Of a stretch of 64,000 bases of DNA, positions 11,656 through 22,914 are shown in pieces. Position 1 is the stretch's first letter; each line of letters starts with the position of its first letter. Below the pieces are notes generated by a model that was not told the DNA's origin, did not search any database, and was given only the letters and a program-made list of their open reading frames with translations. The DNA comes from Prostheceraeus crozeri (Eukaryota; Platyhelminthes; Polycladida; Euryleptidae): positions 308,431 through 372,430 of the forward strand of contig CAJQUW010000879.1 in the NCBI GenBank assembly GCA_907163375.1. The letters run 5' to 3'. The translations under genes and the position numbers were made by a program.

Positions 11656-13128
11656 ATTTGAAAGTCAAGGTAAAACAAGAAATTCTGAAGGCCAAGCAGT
11701 ACTACTTTCGCTCTAAATGCTCGGATTCCGCAAGGGGTCTATGGTCATTCGTCAACATGGAGAGGGGAAAATCTGGAAGAGATCCCAGTGATTGGCTCAG
11801 AAACTCCAGTAATCCATCCGAGGTGCTCAATACGATCAATGACTATTACTGTAGCATTGCCAACAACTCCAGTTTTGACTTCGTCGACGGGTCTCCAGAC
11901 GACTGCTGGTTACCTGAGTTAAGTGTTGAGGGCATCTGGAGCATTCTTTCACGACTCCCACCAAAGGCAACTGGAAGTGATTCTGTGCCTACTGCAGTTT
12001 ACAAGAAGTGCTCTCTGGTCCTCGCTGAGCCGATCCATCACCTCATCAGTGAATGCCTGCGCCAAAGACGTTTTCCACTGATCTGGAAAATTGGTGACAT
12101 AATCCCGATCCCCAAAACCTCGGAGAATGTAATAGAAAAATCCAGACCGATTAGCCTCTTGCCAATTCCAGCCAAGATTGCCGAGCGTGTCATCCTATCA
12201 AGCATCCGTCCCCAGCTAACAGCTCACCTTGGTGCTAATCAATACGGGATTAGGAAGAAATCATCAACAACTCACGCTGTCATCTATGCTCACGATGCCC
12301 TAACCAGATTTGCCGATGACCCACATACGGGAGCCGCTATTCTGATCAGCTTTGACCTCTCCAAGGCCTTTGACAGAGTTTGTCACTCAAAGCTGCTTTC
12401 CAAGGCCAGTCAGATGAATCTTCCTGCGGGATTTCTGTTGTTATTGAAGAGCTACTTATCGGACAGGCAACAGAGAGTACGCATTGATGGACAGAAGAGT
12501 GAATTGATGAAGGTCACAGGAGGAGTGCCACAGGGGTCCCTCCTAGGACCTTATTTGTTCGGCATTTATATTTCATCGCTTCAGACTATTTTCCCCTCGG
12601 ACCACATAATCAAGTATGTTGACGACATTTGTTTCTTATCAAGAGTCCGAAAGTCCAGCATTCCAAAGGATCTTGCTGAGATCGATAGTGATCTTGACAA
12701 TATTTCAGATTGGGTTGTGTCAAATGAATTGACCTTGAATACGGAGAAAACCACTGGTCTAGTGAATTACCGCGGTGGATTCAAGAGCATTTGCAGTATC
12801 GAGGGTGCCATCCCAACTGTCAAGTTCCAAGACAGCATTCGGTTTCTTGGGGTTCATTTGGATGCAAACCTTGGATGGAGAGGCCATGTAAAGTTCATCG
12901 AGAAAAAGTGTGCTCAACGCATGTACATTCTGAGGCGGGTCAGATCTGTCACTAGTATTGACGACTTCACTACCATTTATCAAGCATTGGTTCGGTCGCT
13001 GATAGAGTACTGCTGCCCAGCGTTTGTGGGAATCTCCGACTAAACAAAACTTTCATTCTGCTACTTTTATCTGTGTATTTTATTTCTGATTTCTATTCGA
13101 CGATACAATATAAACATTTCTCTCTCTC
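11656..13128 (+). mobile_element. Truncated LINE inserted in the TIR element
   Basis: A non-LTR retrotransposon fragment flanked by TCACG at 11651-11655 and 13129-13133, a likely short target-site duplication. It ends in a CT-rich tail (about 13117-13130). It has lost its 5' endonuclease part. It also lacks the last ~90 residues of the ORF, which are present in the related fragment at 18384-18685, even though its 3' tail remains; it therefore seems to carry an internal deletion as well as the normal 5' truncation. Confidence 0.8.
11658..13043 (+). CDS. LINE reverse transcriptase ORF, partial (461 codons)
   Basis: RNA-directed DNA polymerase of a non-LTR retrotransposon, open for 461 codons. 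Motifs in order: KSRPISLLPIPAKIAERV (about residues 161-178), the first catalytic aspartate in SFDLSKAFDRV (231-241), GGVPQGSLLGPYLFGIYI (288-305), the catalytic pair in KYVDDICFL (319-327) and the downstream RFLGVHLD block (395-402). All catalytic residues are present, so this is a fairly young copy. The first codon of the open frame is TTG at the truncation point; the true start and the endonuclease are missing. The frame ends at FVGIS, where relatives continue with a conserved C-terminal region. It is not a functional element. Confidence 0.88.
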   Translation: MKVKVKQEILKAKQYYFRSKCSDSARGLWSFVNMERGKSGRDPSDWLRNSSNPSEVLNTINDYYCSIANNSSFDFVDGSPDDCWLPELSVEGIWSILSRLPPKATGSDSVPTAVYKKCSLVLAEPIHHLISECLRQRRFPLIWKIGDIIPIPKTSENVIEKSRPISLLPIPAKIAERVILSSIRPQLTAHLGANQYGIRKKSSTTHAVIYAHDALTRFADDPHTGAAILISFDLSKAFDRVCHSKLLSKASQMNLPAGFLLLLKSYLSDRQQRVRIDGQKSELMKVTGGVPQGSLLGPYLFGIYISSLQTIFPSDHIIKYVDDICFLSRVRKSSIPKDLAEIDSDLDNISDWVVSNELTLNTEKTTGLVNYRGGFKSICSIEGAIPTVKFQDSIRFLGVHLDANLGWRGHVKFIEKKCAQRMYILRRVRSVTSIDDFTTIYQALVRSLIEYCCPAFVGISD

Positions 13129-13340
13129 TCACGTGACTTGTACAACTCAAGGCTAGCAGACTATGCTTTGGTTGAAATCGAACCTCCGTTTCACACAATT
13201 GATTAAATGAACTATAAACATGCATCAGTATTTTAGGGTGCCCGTATCCTGCAAGGATTTACACAGACTTGTGAGGTTTCCGTAAAATGTCTGCGTTTTC
13301 TGTAGCTGTCTCCGGTCTCAATACGGAGGAAGTACCAGCC

Positions 13341-16300
13341 CTTATACATATTTTTAAAACGCTAACTGAAAATCCAACGTTTCGTCCGCCACTGATTTAG
13401 TAAATTAGTCATTGTATTTTTTTACCACTTTTTACTGCATGTCTACATAATTTCTGCTTTCATCTCGTTTTAAAACATTAGAATCATCACACGGACGTGC
13501 GGTCAAGTATGATGAGTCACTCGCAAGCATTGGCAAAATGAAATTAAGCGGGAGTCTAAGTAAGTACGTTTCTAATTCTTTGGCATTATTTGAATTTTCC
13601 TAATCTATATAATTTGTATTGAATTATGGAAAGTGTGAATAGCTGTCGTGAAAAATAAAGTTCTGCCTTCAAAAATCTGAGGTCTAATGGTCCATCACAC
13701 CAAAATCTAGAAAGCGAAACATCTCGCCTATACTTTAATAAGTACTTCAGGGTAGCTTTTTAAAATTTTCGGTGCACCGGTGCGAGCAGATACGGCTGGC
13801 GCATAGACTAGTTATTACTAATTTTGTCAAGTTAGCAAACTCAAAAATTTGAGTTAAGAAGTCGTCTGAGTTCTAGATATTTTGTATAAAAACATAAAGC
13901 ATAATGCTATTCATGAAATTTCTTTAGCAATCAATATAATTTTCTTTCATGACTCTCATCAGAACAAGTGATCTTTTCACATGCAACAGCGACATGAACA
14001 TTACAACATGAAGCTATGTTGCAAAATGTGCAGCATGAAACTTCTGTTCGATTTGCAAAGTGTTCATGGGGTGAATACTTTGAACACTTGTGAACATGTA
14101 GGTATTCATAATGCATTTTTTGGTTACATAATGAATAATTTTTTTGATATTTCTTGAACATCCTGTAAATCGACCGACATTTAAGCTCCTTTTTCAGCCA
14201 ATTGTAAGAAAACAATAACTCAAAGCGAACAACTGGAAGATAAAGAAACCAACGAAGCATGCTATAGTAAAAATTCCATAGTCAATACAAAAAGTGCACA
14301 GAAATTAATTGGAGGTTGGATTTGATTCACATTACAGCCCAATAGTCTGTACCGTGGATTTCATTAGTATTATGAACGCTGCTGCCTAATAATTCATATT
14401 GTTATCTGATAATTTGAATGAGCAATGGTTTAAGGCCTGATATCTAAAGCCTGGGATCAGCTTAGAATTGGTCATAGCTAAAGAAAGAAACCAGTGTAAA
14501 GGGTGGTTACAAATAGGCTACATCATATTCGCATGGAAGTTACGTTAATTAACTTCAAAAAATCATGACAAAATACCTTTTGCGATGAATTTCGGTCTAC
14601 ACATGCACGTAAACTGCATTGATGATGACCTAGGATGTACATGTTGTAAATATGCGTATGTATACATGTATGCACGCATATTATAAAACTATAGGCCGAC
14701 TGGTTATGTCCATGTAAAATTAGAATATCAAGTACCCCAGTAGATTCTGTTGAGCATGCCTGTACTACGTGTAATTATGAATCATAGACATATCGCATGG
14801 AATTGCACATGAAAATAGGAAAGAGCAAAGTTAAGAAAGCAATGTATTGTATAGAAAGTGTTGAAGACACTCGAGCTGTTTAGTACATTTATCTCCGAAT
14901 CCGTGAGCTAAAAACACAAAACTCAAACATGCGTGGAATATCCAAACCTTCAGCATCAAAGACAATTTGTAAATTGTCTAGTTTTCGATATCAAAGGTCG
15001 ATAATATTTTTATCAGAACAGTCACAAAATTAATTTACAAGTCAACTTTCAGTGGCTGCAATGCGCAACTACATGTAGCCGGTGGTGCCATAACCCTTGG
15101 AGATTTATTCAAAATTTTGCCAATGGAAAGTTCATTGTTTCTTATGTTTCATTTCATTTTGTTTGCATGCGCTCAATTTAATTCATAACATAATGTATTG
15201 ACACAAAATTTAGTAGTGGAAAGAAAAATTCATTTGATATGTTTATTTTGCGTTTCGATTCATTCAACACAGGAGTGACTATCTTGAGATCGTGATCAAA
15301 TTCTCCTTGTGACATTCCTCGTAGAAAATTAGTATGTAAAGACAATATAGCGTCGCTAAGTTTCAAGCCACTCATCACAGCTGTTATGTCTTTCTGTGAC
15401 AATCTGTGTAAGACAAGACATTTTCTGTCTCAGCTTTTGGTTAATTGTGAGAAATCAGCATTTCAAGAAAAATCACTCAGTCAAGATTAATTGGTCAGAC
15501 ATAAAAATCATGGGAATAATTTTCAAAAAATTTAGGAAAGGACTACCAAGAACTTTTCAAATTAAAGTGTTGGAAGCAGTGATTCTACCATACAACGTGT
15601 CAAAAGAGATGTTTGTACAAATCAGAGTTTCGGAGCTGGAGCCGACAGGAAACACCATGGCTCCGGCTTAAAATTTGTGCATTAAGAATCCATTCACTTT
15701 GCGAGATAAAATGATATTTGACAGTGTAGCTGAAACGAATACAAGCATGTCATCATTGTAGCTTATCGTTGTAGACCTCCTAAAACGTGCTGGCCTTCAT
15801 CTTTTCTCAATAGGTACATAACCAACTGTGAATCATTTACGTACTTGGTTAATTGAAGCATATTATTGATTCTTAATTATCATTCCCTTAAAAATGTATG
15901 ATTGTTTTACAGGTGTCTCATTCTCAATAAAATACTCGGATGAAGTTATTAAAATATTTCTGAAGAAGAACTTTTGATATAGAAAGAATTTTACTTCAAT
16001 GTGGAAATATGCTTCACTTGACTGATGAATATTAGAGCCCGCCCTGACAGCTAAGTGGTTGAATTATCTCGTCCGACCGGCAGCACCTGGTTCTGCAGTG
16101 ATCGAGGCTGAAAAATACACTCTACCATGGCTGCTGCGAATCTGCGCGTCTGCCGAGTTCTACCCGGTTCCTGCTATTATCAGACACGATCAAAAAAGTG
16201 CACATGAATTCCCAAAGGCGTGAGAATTGAAGCTTTTGAAAACCCTTTCACTGACTGAAATACCTCTATGTGCCTGACTAAAATATCTCTTTTAAATCAA

Positions 16301-16756
16301 TGATGCCTCACTCTGGAAAAATGAAATATTTGCTCTCGCCTCTGATTAGGCACTAAGAGCGGTAGTGGTAGGGACTAAATCAGATTTCTATCAGTCCCAT
16401 ATAAATAGAGAGAATCTTCATGGGTCCCCGTGCGACTCATGCTTCATAAAAAATTTTAAGCTGGATGCACTAGCTGAGTCACATTAGTCATTTTTCTATT
16501 CTGCATGTGTTCATGCCTCCGATCAGTGATATCTATGAAAATATATTGAAAGACTTAATGCGTTTCAGCTATTTTCAGGCTTTAGTTTCAGGCTCTAGGT
16601 TTTCAATGCTGGACTGCACGCCATCCAAGCCATTCATTGTTCTATAATCATCAATATTTTGGGGGTCCGTTAAATGTAGTAGCAGTTGTGGATGGTCTAC
16701 AACTTTTTAGTTTTCCACCACTTTTGTCTTACTGCTATTTAAGCACACCAATCTGT
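13341..16756. other. No gene seen; short repeat traces
   Basis: Mostly unassigned AT-rich sequence. At about 13757-13795 a block reading AAATTTTCGGTGCACCGGTG matches, in reverse complement, the end of the repeat at about 51510-51545. At 16045-16115 there is a faint tRNA-like stretch (ACAGCTAAGTGGTTGAA followed by CTGGTTC), too decayed to call a SINE. No protein-coding gene was recognised. Confidence 0.45.
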
Positions 16757-17112
16757 CATACATCATTCGAGAGCTTTAAAATGAGCCATGATGGACTTGT
16801 ATCCGTTATTGAATACATGTATTTGCTGAGCAGTACTCAAAATATAAAAATCATTCAATTAACAAATCGCAATTTTTCAATAAGAAAACATGTGAGTATG
16901 ATAACTATTCAGGCACTGGAAGAGCAAGCATTTTCTGAGTTTTCTTTTGATACACTGATCATCAAAACTGGTGAACTAGGAAAAAATTAGTGATATCGTG
17001 AAGCTACCACAAAACCATGACTCCTTTTGATTGAAAATGCTATATTCTCATTTTTTTCATCAAAAATATTCACGTTTCGTATCCTCAGAATCCTTGCGAT
17101 GTAAGGAGTGCC
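16757..17112 (+). repeat. Dispersed repeat, single-arm copy of the 33-kb fold-back element
   Basis: This block runs from CATACATCATTCGAGAG through GCTGAGCAGTACTCAAAATA, GCAATTTTTCAATAAGAAA, TTAGTGATATCGTGAAGCTA and TCAGAATCCTTGCGATGTAA. The same string order is found in the left arm (33050-33400) and, inverted, in the right arm (33620-33990) of the fold-back element. It therefore defines a dispersed family with at least three arm copies in the window. The open frame at 16637-16990 crosses it without any family motif. Confidence 0.8.
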
Positions 17113-18383
17113 AAGATGTAAGTTTCATTCAAATGCTAAGCCGAGTTACCGAGTTACAGAATTTTCCTTCCTTTGAGTAAATGAATCATTTCTATAAATA
17201 CATACATAGTATACATGTACATGTACATAGTACTTTTTTAATTTTTCCACATTTGAAAATTTTGGATTAGATTTTTCATAATTCAAATTAAAAACCAATT
17301 ATCGAACAAAATCTCCGGAAAGAACTGCTTTATTTAACTTTAATGAGAATATCGTTCTTGTCTTCAGTCTAACTTCGGTGTTCGGCTATCCAGCTATGAA
17401 GTAATGGAGAAAGGTCGTGACTTTGCGGAGGCTTGATAGCTGAATTCATAACTTGCTTAGACAGCACGAAATTCATGTGCGCTCACTCGAACGAATGATT
17501 CTCTTGAAAAAGTAGTAGAAGTAAGAGAATGCTCTGGAATTTTCTCTCTCATTGGTAAACCAAAGCAAATAAGATGGTGCATAAAACATTCTGATATTCT
17601 CAAACATTCTTTATGTTCGTGATAAAATAATGATTGCCAAGTTTCTAAGAATGCTGTCGTTTTTCTGTGTAATGACCTCCTTCAAAATTAATCATTACTA
17701 AACAAACTTTCAAGTTGAAATTTTGTCTGCTCGTAGCGGAGGAACGGATGGAAAGAAGACTATTTTTTCGCTATAATGAGACGAGTTTTGAGAAAAAGTG
17801 GTAGAAATGCGATTGAATATAAATATCAATGTGCGTATGTAACCATTTTCCATATGACATTTATTTAACAGACCTTTAGAGAAACATTTTAAAATCTTAA
17901 AATTTCTTATCTGAGTTGATTATCAAACAAGTTAAGACATGAATAATCCAATGCTTCTCAGAACGATATGCACTCTGGGCTAGCACCTTATGAAACCGAA
18001 GCTCGAATTTTGGCGGTAAATAATGGCTTTTAAGCTTTGCGCATCAACAAGCATAAATCCGGCTAGTTATTCTGATTTTCTCCTGATTGTCTTACGTCGA
18101 TGCTATGTATTTGTTCTCGCACTGGATGGACCCATACATTCTCCGTTGGAGGAAACATATGGATGATATGGAGCATAGCTATAATTCAAATGTCCGTTTT
18201 TCTTTTCAGCTATAAAAAGGTTCATGCAATATCGACGATTTCAATTTTCTAAATAGCGTGCTGATGATTTTTGGATATTAAAGCAGGCAAAAAATTAAAT
18301 AAAATGTAAGTTGATTATGAAGGTTTCCACATGCTCTAACAATTTATGCACCAAATCACTTGCGGTCACAATGCATTGATAGA
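17113..18383. other. No gene seen
   Basis: AT-rich sequence without recognisable coding content or repeat boundaries. Confidence 0.45.
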
Positions 18384-18792
18384 GGTTTGATTGAGCATGC
18401 CTTCATTGGCATTTCTTCGAATGACTCAAGACGTTTTCAAAGTATTCAGAATAGGTGCATCAAGATTAAAGGATCTTTATCTGCTGAAGATCTTACATCT
18501 CGAAGAAGAATTATGGCAATATGACTATTTGATAACTTGATGAAACAAGACACATTGATAGCACAGTTGGTTCCCATCTCTCTTCCATCTGGACGACTGT
18601 CAGTTCCTTTCTCCAGGACTTACAAGCGCCGCAATTCATTTTTGTCGCACATAATCATTGATCAATCTTCAACTTTTTCCGATTGATGACTTTCTTCCGA
18701 ATATTAACTTAACTCATTTATGTTGTATTTTGTATGATGCGTAGGCCTATACCTTCTGATTCGCATTTTTGATTGAATAAATGCATCTCTCT
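18384..18792 (+). mobile_element. LINE 3' end fragment
   Basis: The frame from 18384 to 18685 encodes the C-terminal tail of a LINE ORF2. It starts with GLIEHAFIGISSNDSRRF, continues with IQNRCIKIKG, a double-arginine helix RRRIMA, LVPISLPSGRLSVPFSRTYK and RRNSFLSHI. This is the part missing from the LINE at 11656-13128, whose frame stops at the matching LIEYCCPAFVGIS. One in-frame stop lies after RRRIMAI. The 3' end after the stop terminates in ATGCATCTCTCTC, similar to the CT-rich end of the 11.6-kb copy. Both are probably the same LINE family. Confidence 0.7.
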
Positions 18793-19314
18793 CATAGAAG
18801 TCGTGTTTTGTCCTACAAGGACTCGTCAGCATGGCTCAGAAGTCTCTCAGCTTAGACATTTTTATGAGAATATTCGAGAATGGCTAAACAAACTGCTGGA
18901 CTGCACAGCAAGCTGTCGATTATCCTGGTTTTCTGTTCTCTGATTATCTTGGAAGATTACAGAGTGACAGCTCGTTTGGCTTTACAGATTTAAAAAATGT
19001 CTGTGAAGGTTTGTTGCGGAAACAATCCTATTACAGTCTGAATAGGACCGAAGTATCCATGCTTGTCGTAAGAGTCTACTAGAAGCGACAGACATACACG
19101 ATGTCTACCCGGATTAGATATCATAGCTACAGTTACCCATGCCCGTGTCTTTCCCTTCTTTTTCTTTCCTTCTTTCTTCTTTTCGTTAGTCTTCACTTCG
19201 CTTGAATACATAATCGTCAGATACTCATCATACCTGTCTCCAAACTGTTATGATAATTATGACATATCTTCCTAACTTTTCGATTGAAAAAAGCACAACC
19301 AGACATCCTCTTCA

Positions 19315-19540
19315 GACATTGTTTTACTCGATGATTTCAATGTCCACAATTATAACTGGTTGATTTCTAAACCACAACGATTCTACTGGAATTAAACTGG
19401 AAGTTTCTCCTCATTTTGTAAGAAATAGAAGAATTAAATCCCCCTCCAAACCGAGTTCCAGATCGTCAAGGGAATTTGCTAATACATTTGACCCTTCTCA
19501 GACAATTAATCCACATAACGAATGTTGATGTGAAAAGTGA
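19315..19540 (+). mobile_element. Possible LINE endonuclease fragment
   Basis: A short stretch encodes DIVLLDDFNVHNYNWLIS, close to the D-F-N-x-H motif of the APE-type endonuclease of LINEs. Frame breaks follow at once. The neighbouring LINE tail at 18384 is not collinear with it (endonuclease precedes RT in a LINE), so it would be a separate insertion. The match rests on one motif. Confidence 0.35.
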
Positions 19541-19584
19541 TGCACCTTTCACCTACTCTAACCACAAACGTCGATTTGCTTCCA

Positions 19585-19680
19585 AAACTCAAGGGTGCGA
19601 AACATTATGGTTTGCGTTGCTTACCTATGCTGTCTTATTTGTGAAAGAGGTGCTCAGTACACAGGTGATGCTGGTGAAAC
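19585..19680 (+). mobile_element. Possible Penelope-like GIY-YIG fragment
   Basis: One frame reads IMVCVAYLCCLICERGAQYT followed by GDAGET, matching the start of GIY-YIG domains of Penelope-like elements (hydrophobic Y-L, C-x-x-C, Q-Y-x-G-x-x-G-E-T). It lies about 330 bp from a clearer fragment on the other strand at 20000-20350, so the two may be an inverted pair like the one at 5-6.6 kb. The evidence is short and the call is tentative. Confidence 0.3.
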
Positions 19681-19999
19681 AATCCCTGCTTAGCCATATA
19701 ATTATCAATAGCGGGATAATTGGCAGGGCAACAGTATGTGTTTGCTCAAGAAAGAAGACGCAATTTTTTGAGGGTCGATGCGTTTTACTGGTGTCCCACC
19801 GGCATGCTCACGGAATGAAATCAACAGAATGTTCGTGACAGTGTGAGTATTTTTGTCAAATCAAATGTCATGAAACCATATATAAAATATAGGCACTAAG
19901 GATGCATTCTTAGAGAGTAAAAGGGTAACTAGACTTTGGTAAAATAATGTAGAAGTAATATGAAGGAGAAAAGATATTCAAAAGAATAGTGAAAAAGCG

Positions 20000-20350
20000 A
20001 ATCACAGAATGCTCGGCCATGAAGATCCGACATTTACTCGACCATGTTGATGCTCGAGTGTTTCTTGGACCTCAGGGCTCCTTTAATTCTTCTTTTTTTC
20101 AACACGTTGCTCCCTATCAAACGTCACTTCACATCCCGACCAGTTAATGCCTTGGTCACTTTTCAGAACATGATGAGCTACTTCAGAATTCAGAGGACAT
20201 TTTCACGTTCGCTTATGTTCTTTGAATCCATCATTTATGGTTGAGTAGCTCTCACCAACGTAATTCCACGAGCACGCTGCTTCATCACATTTTAGACGAT
20301 AGACAACACCAATATTCTTCGCTTTACAAGGCTTCATGCGTCTAACTTTT
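20000..20350 (-). mobile_element. Penelope-like element GIY-YIG fragment
   Basis: Read on the minus strand, this encodes MKPCKAKNIGVVYRLKCDEA, then SWNYVGES and an FKEHKRT helix. After a break come SEVAHHVLKSDQGINWSGCE and a VTFDREQR-like strand. This follows the GIY-YIG domain plan of Penelope-like retroelements (G-V-V-Y, Y-V-G-E-S, E-H-K, H-x-x-x-x-x-H-x-I-x-W). It carries at least one stop and is a dead fragment. It belongs to a different subfamily from the pair at 5-6.6 kb, whose motif is Y-I-G-K-T. Confidence 0.65.
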
Positions 20351-21231
20351 TTAGTGCCTGTTGCTACTTATATTCCAGAATTTGAAAGAACCGATTCGTT
20401 GACGAATCCTCTTCCAATTACTTAACAATACCGACAGTTTGAGGGAAGGAAATAATGTATCAGAATTCGTGATACCATGCCCGGTTATTAACTGTGTATG
20501 TATTGAGACCGCAATGGTCATGAGAACTGCATTATAAGCTGTAGAAGTAACATAAAATAAAAATCATGTATTTTCACAAGGACTATTTAATTATTAAAGA
20601 ATATTCTGCACCACGAAAACTCACAAATTGTCAGAAGAGGACTCACTAATTGTCATTTCATTGACCCAAGAATGCAGTCATCACTCAGATGATGTTTTGC
20701 CTTGAAAACATAAGCACACTCATTCAACTTAGTCTTCATCTTATTTTTCGACAGAAATTACCAGCTGTTGAGAAGCGCCGTCCACATTCTGCCGAGGTTG
20801 TTTTTATTTGTAGTCAAGAATGATTTCTAAGGAAAGTACTAAATACAGGACTGAACATCATCAGAAAGCGGAATGTGATGCAATGTGCTAGTCACTCATC
20901 ACAGTCCCTTCACTGTTTGAAGCAATCCTGCAGTTTAAAAGTTTCACATAGCTCTCGCAGGTAGACATTGTTTTCACCAACCAAGCGTCTGGAGACATTT
21001 ATCTTTGATGGCCGAGTGGGGCTATTGACATATTATGAGTTCACACATGTAAACGCATGCTTTATCATATGCCTTGAATTTGTTTTGATGCATTATTCTG
21101 CATGGTATGAGACAATTTGGTGCCAGCACAAGAATCGGTACTAATTTTTGGGGAACCTGTTCCGATACAGTACCGGGATTAAGCCCTTGTTGCTATTGAT
21201 GCTGAGATGCCGGTCGTCAACACCTGTAAAG
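20351..21231. other. No gene seen
   Basis: Unassigned sequence. It may include decayed upstream parts of the minus-strand Penelope-like copy, but no motif was recognised. Confidence 0.4.
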
Positions 21232-21683
21232 GCTGGTTTATACTTCCTCCGTATTGAGAGCGGAGACAGCTCCTGAAAACGCAGACATCTTCGTTTTACG
21301 GAAGCTGCACAAGTCTGCGTAATTTCTTGTAGGATACGGAGACTAAAAATACGGATGCATGTATATAGTCCATTTTGTCAGTTGCATATGTACGGAGGTT
21401 CGATTCCCTGAACAGAACACAACCAGCTAGATGTCACGTGATGACATCGCTTCATCTTCAATTTCATTGGCTCACAGTCAAACTTCAGTCGACTGAAATA
21501 CGGAGACATTCAACCAAACTAATGTCGTATCGTGATTTTTGACCCTCCGTTTCATGTCTGCTGATAAAAAAAATACAGAGACGTCTCCGTTTTCGCACAA
21601 TATTTCCCAGAGACGTGTCCGTATTTTGTGACATTATTCCCGGAGACGTCTCCGTACAAGAAACTGAGGAAGTGTATACCAGC
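21232..21683 (+). mobile_element. Terminal-inverted-repeat element (copy B), uninterrupted
   Basis: The ends are GCTGGTTTATACTTCCTC at 21232 and GAGGAAGTGTATACCAGC ending at 21683, imperfect inverted repeats. The 452-bp body is a reverse-complement relative of copy A at 11419-13340. It is filled with variants of the palindrome ACGGAGACGTCTCCGT (for example around 21576-21592 and 21642-21657). No coding capacity is seen. No convincing target duplication was found, so the superfamily is undetermined. The two open frames crossing it (21485-21685 minus, 21615-21806 plus) are chance frames in the repeat. Confidence 0.75.
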
Positions 21684-21816
21684 ATTAAGAAGAAAGTTTT
21701 GAAGTTGCTATTGAAGTTGAACTGCTTGAAGAGTAGGATTGCTCGGCGCTTGATATTTCAGCAGTTGTGCGGACAAAGTGGGCCTCAGACTTTGCTACAA
21801 AAGTGACTAGACCTGC

Positions 21817-21885
21817 TATATGATACACCTATACATATACCTATACATATATACATACACCTATATAGTCCTACACCTATATTCT
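21817..21885. repeat. ATACACCTAT-type short tandem repeat
   Basis: A run of degenerate units built on TATACACCTATA / CATATACC, such as GATACACCTATACATATACC. Simple sequence; no gene. Confidence 0.75.
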
Positions 21886-22244
21886 CAATTGGATGTGAAT
21901 ATTTATAAATTCAATGATCGAATTATGTTCATACATCATAACAAAAGTAATAATCAATTAATGCAACAGATGAATGAATAATCACACGTGCCTAGATAGC
22001 CCAACATAAAGTAGAGTCTCAAAGGTTGTCACGTTAACATTGTGTATTCAAAGAAGTGTACATGGAAAGGAAGAAGGCTACAGCAAATCTATCCGTGCAC
22101 CTATCATCTATCTACAATCACTTTTATTTTAAGAAGTGGTCGAATCTTTGATCTCTGAAGCCTTGGTTTCCTACCAGCAATCACATGAGTGTTTTGTTAA
22201 GTGATTGTTAGTATGGTGATCTTCTTGCCTGATCATGACTCAGC

Positions 22245-22600
22245 ATCGGTCGTCATATCTTGGCATACTTTGCCGTGTGTATGGTAGCAGGCCTTGATAT
22301 ATGAGAAGCATTTGATCGAGTTTGACATCAGGCTTTTACCAACGGAGCTTCATGATTGTTGCAAGAATCGTGCTTAAATTATCCAGTAGATTCCTACTAA
22401 CCCTTGAAGTGATAGATAAAAGCAGTCCGCTTTACTCATGGTTTACTTATATAAATTCAATTTTTGACTACGTCATTCTGTCGATATTCACTACATCATC
22501 AACAATGTGATGCAATATAGAGTTCATGATGAAGAATAGTGATACTTTAACACTCTCATTATATAGAAAATTTGCAATGAACCTTTCAAAATTCATTTTA
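22245..22600 (+). mobile_element. LINE reverse transcriptase fragment
   Basis: Broken frames at about 22290-22330 spell ALDI-EAFDRV-HQAF, the first catalytic block of a LINE reverse transcriptase, with a stop where relatives have lysine and tryptophan. About 100 bases on, a second frame reads SPLYSWFTYINSIF, resembling the S-P-x-L-F-x-x-Y-I-N-D block. The order and spacing fit an RT. No endonuclease or C-terminal region was found beside it. The clade cannot be told from these pieces. Confidence 0.45.
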
Positions 22601-22914
22601 TGTTAGACATCGACGTTAAAACAATGGTACAGAATGCTAAAATTCTCCAGAAAGGTCGATAATCCTTATTCAATTGCAAATGTCATTTAATTATGATAGG
22701 GTCTATCAGCAGATTTGAAGTAGACATCCACGAAAAGCATCAAGAGAGAACAACATAGAAAGAAATTAAGCTCTCTTATTGGACTGGTCTATCTGTTGAG
22801 GGACTTGGATTGCTTGAGTGAAAGAGCATGCTGCTCTTAAATTAGCTAATCGTGATCGTTGCACTAGGCGAATAATGAAACTGTCCGTGTTGCTTCTTCA
22901 GTCATGTTGTAGAT

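Larger units (their letters stand above)
11419..13340 (-). mobile_element. Terminal-inverted-repeat element (copy A), interrupted by a LINE
   Basis: The outer ends are GGCTGGTTTATACTTCCTCC at 11419 and the complementary GGAGGAAGTACCAGCC ending at 13340. The internal sequence is a reverse-complement relative of the element at 21232-21683. Shared blocks include a GTACGGAGACGTCTC palindrome, TGTGCGAAAACGGAGA, CAGCAGACATGAAACGGAG and TCCGTATTTCAGTCGACTGA. In this copy the sequence breaks off near 11655 inside GATGACATCACG and resumes near 13129 at TCACGTGAC, exactly where the LINE lies. It encodes no protein of its own, so it is a non-autonomous (MITE-like) element of unassigned superfamily. Confidence 0.75.

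Noticed and set aside
13931-14260. 109-codon minus-strand frame with several cysteines
   Set aside because: Cysteines are irregularly spaced, no signal peptide or domain is recognisable, and there is no splice support.
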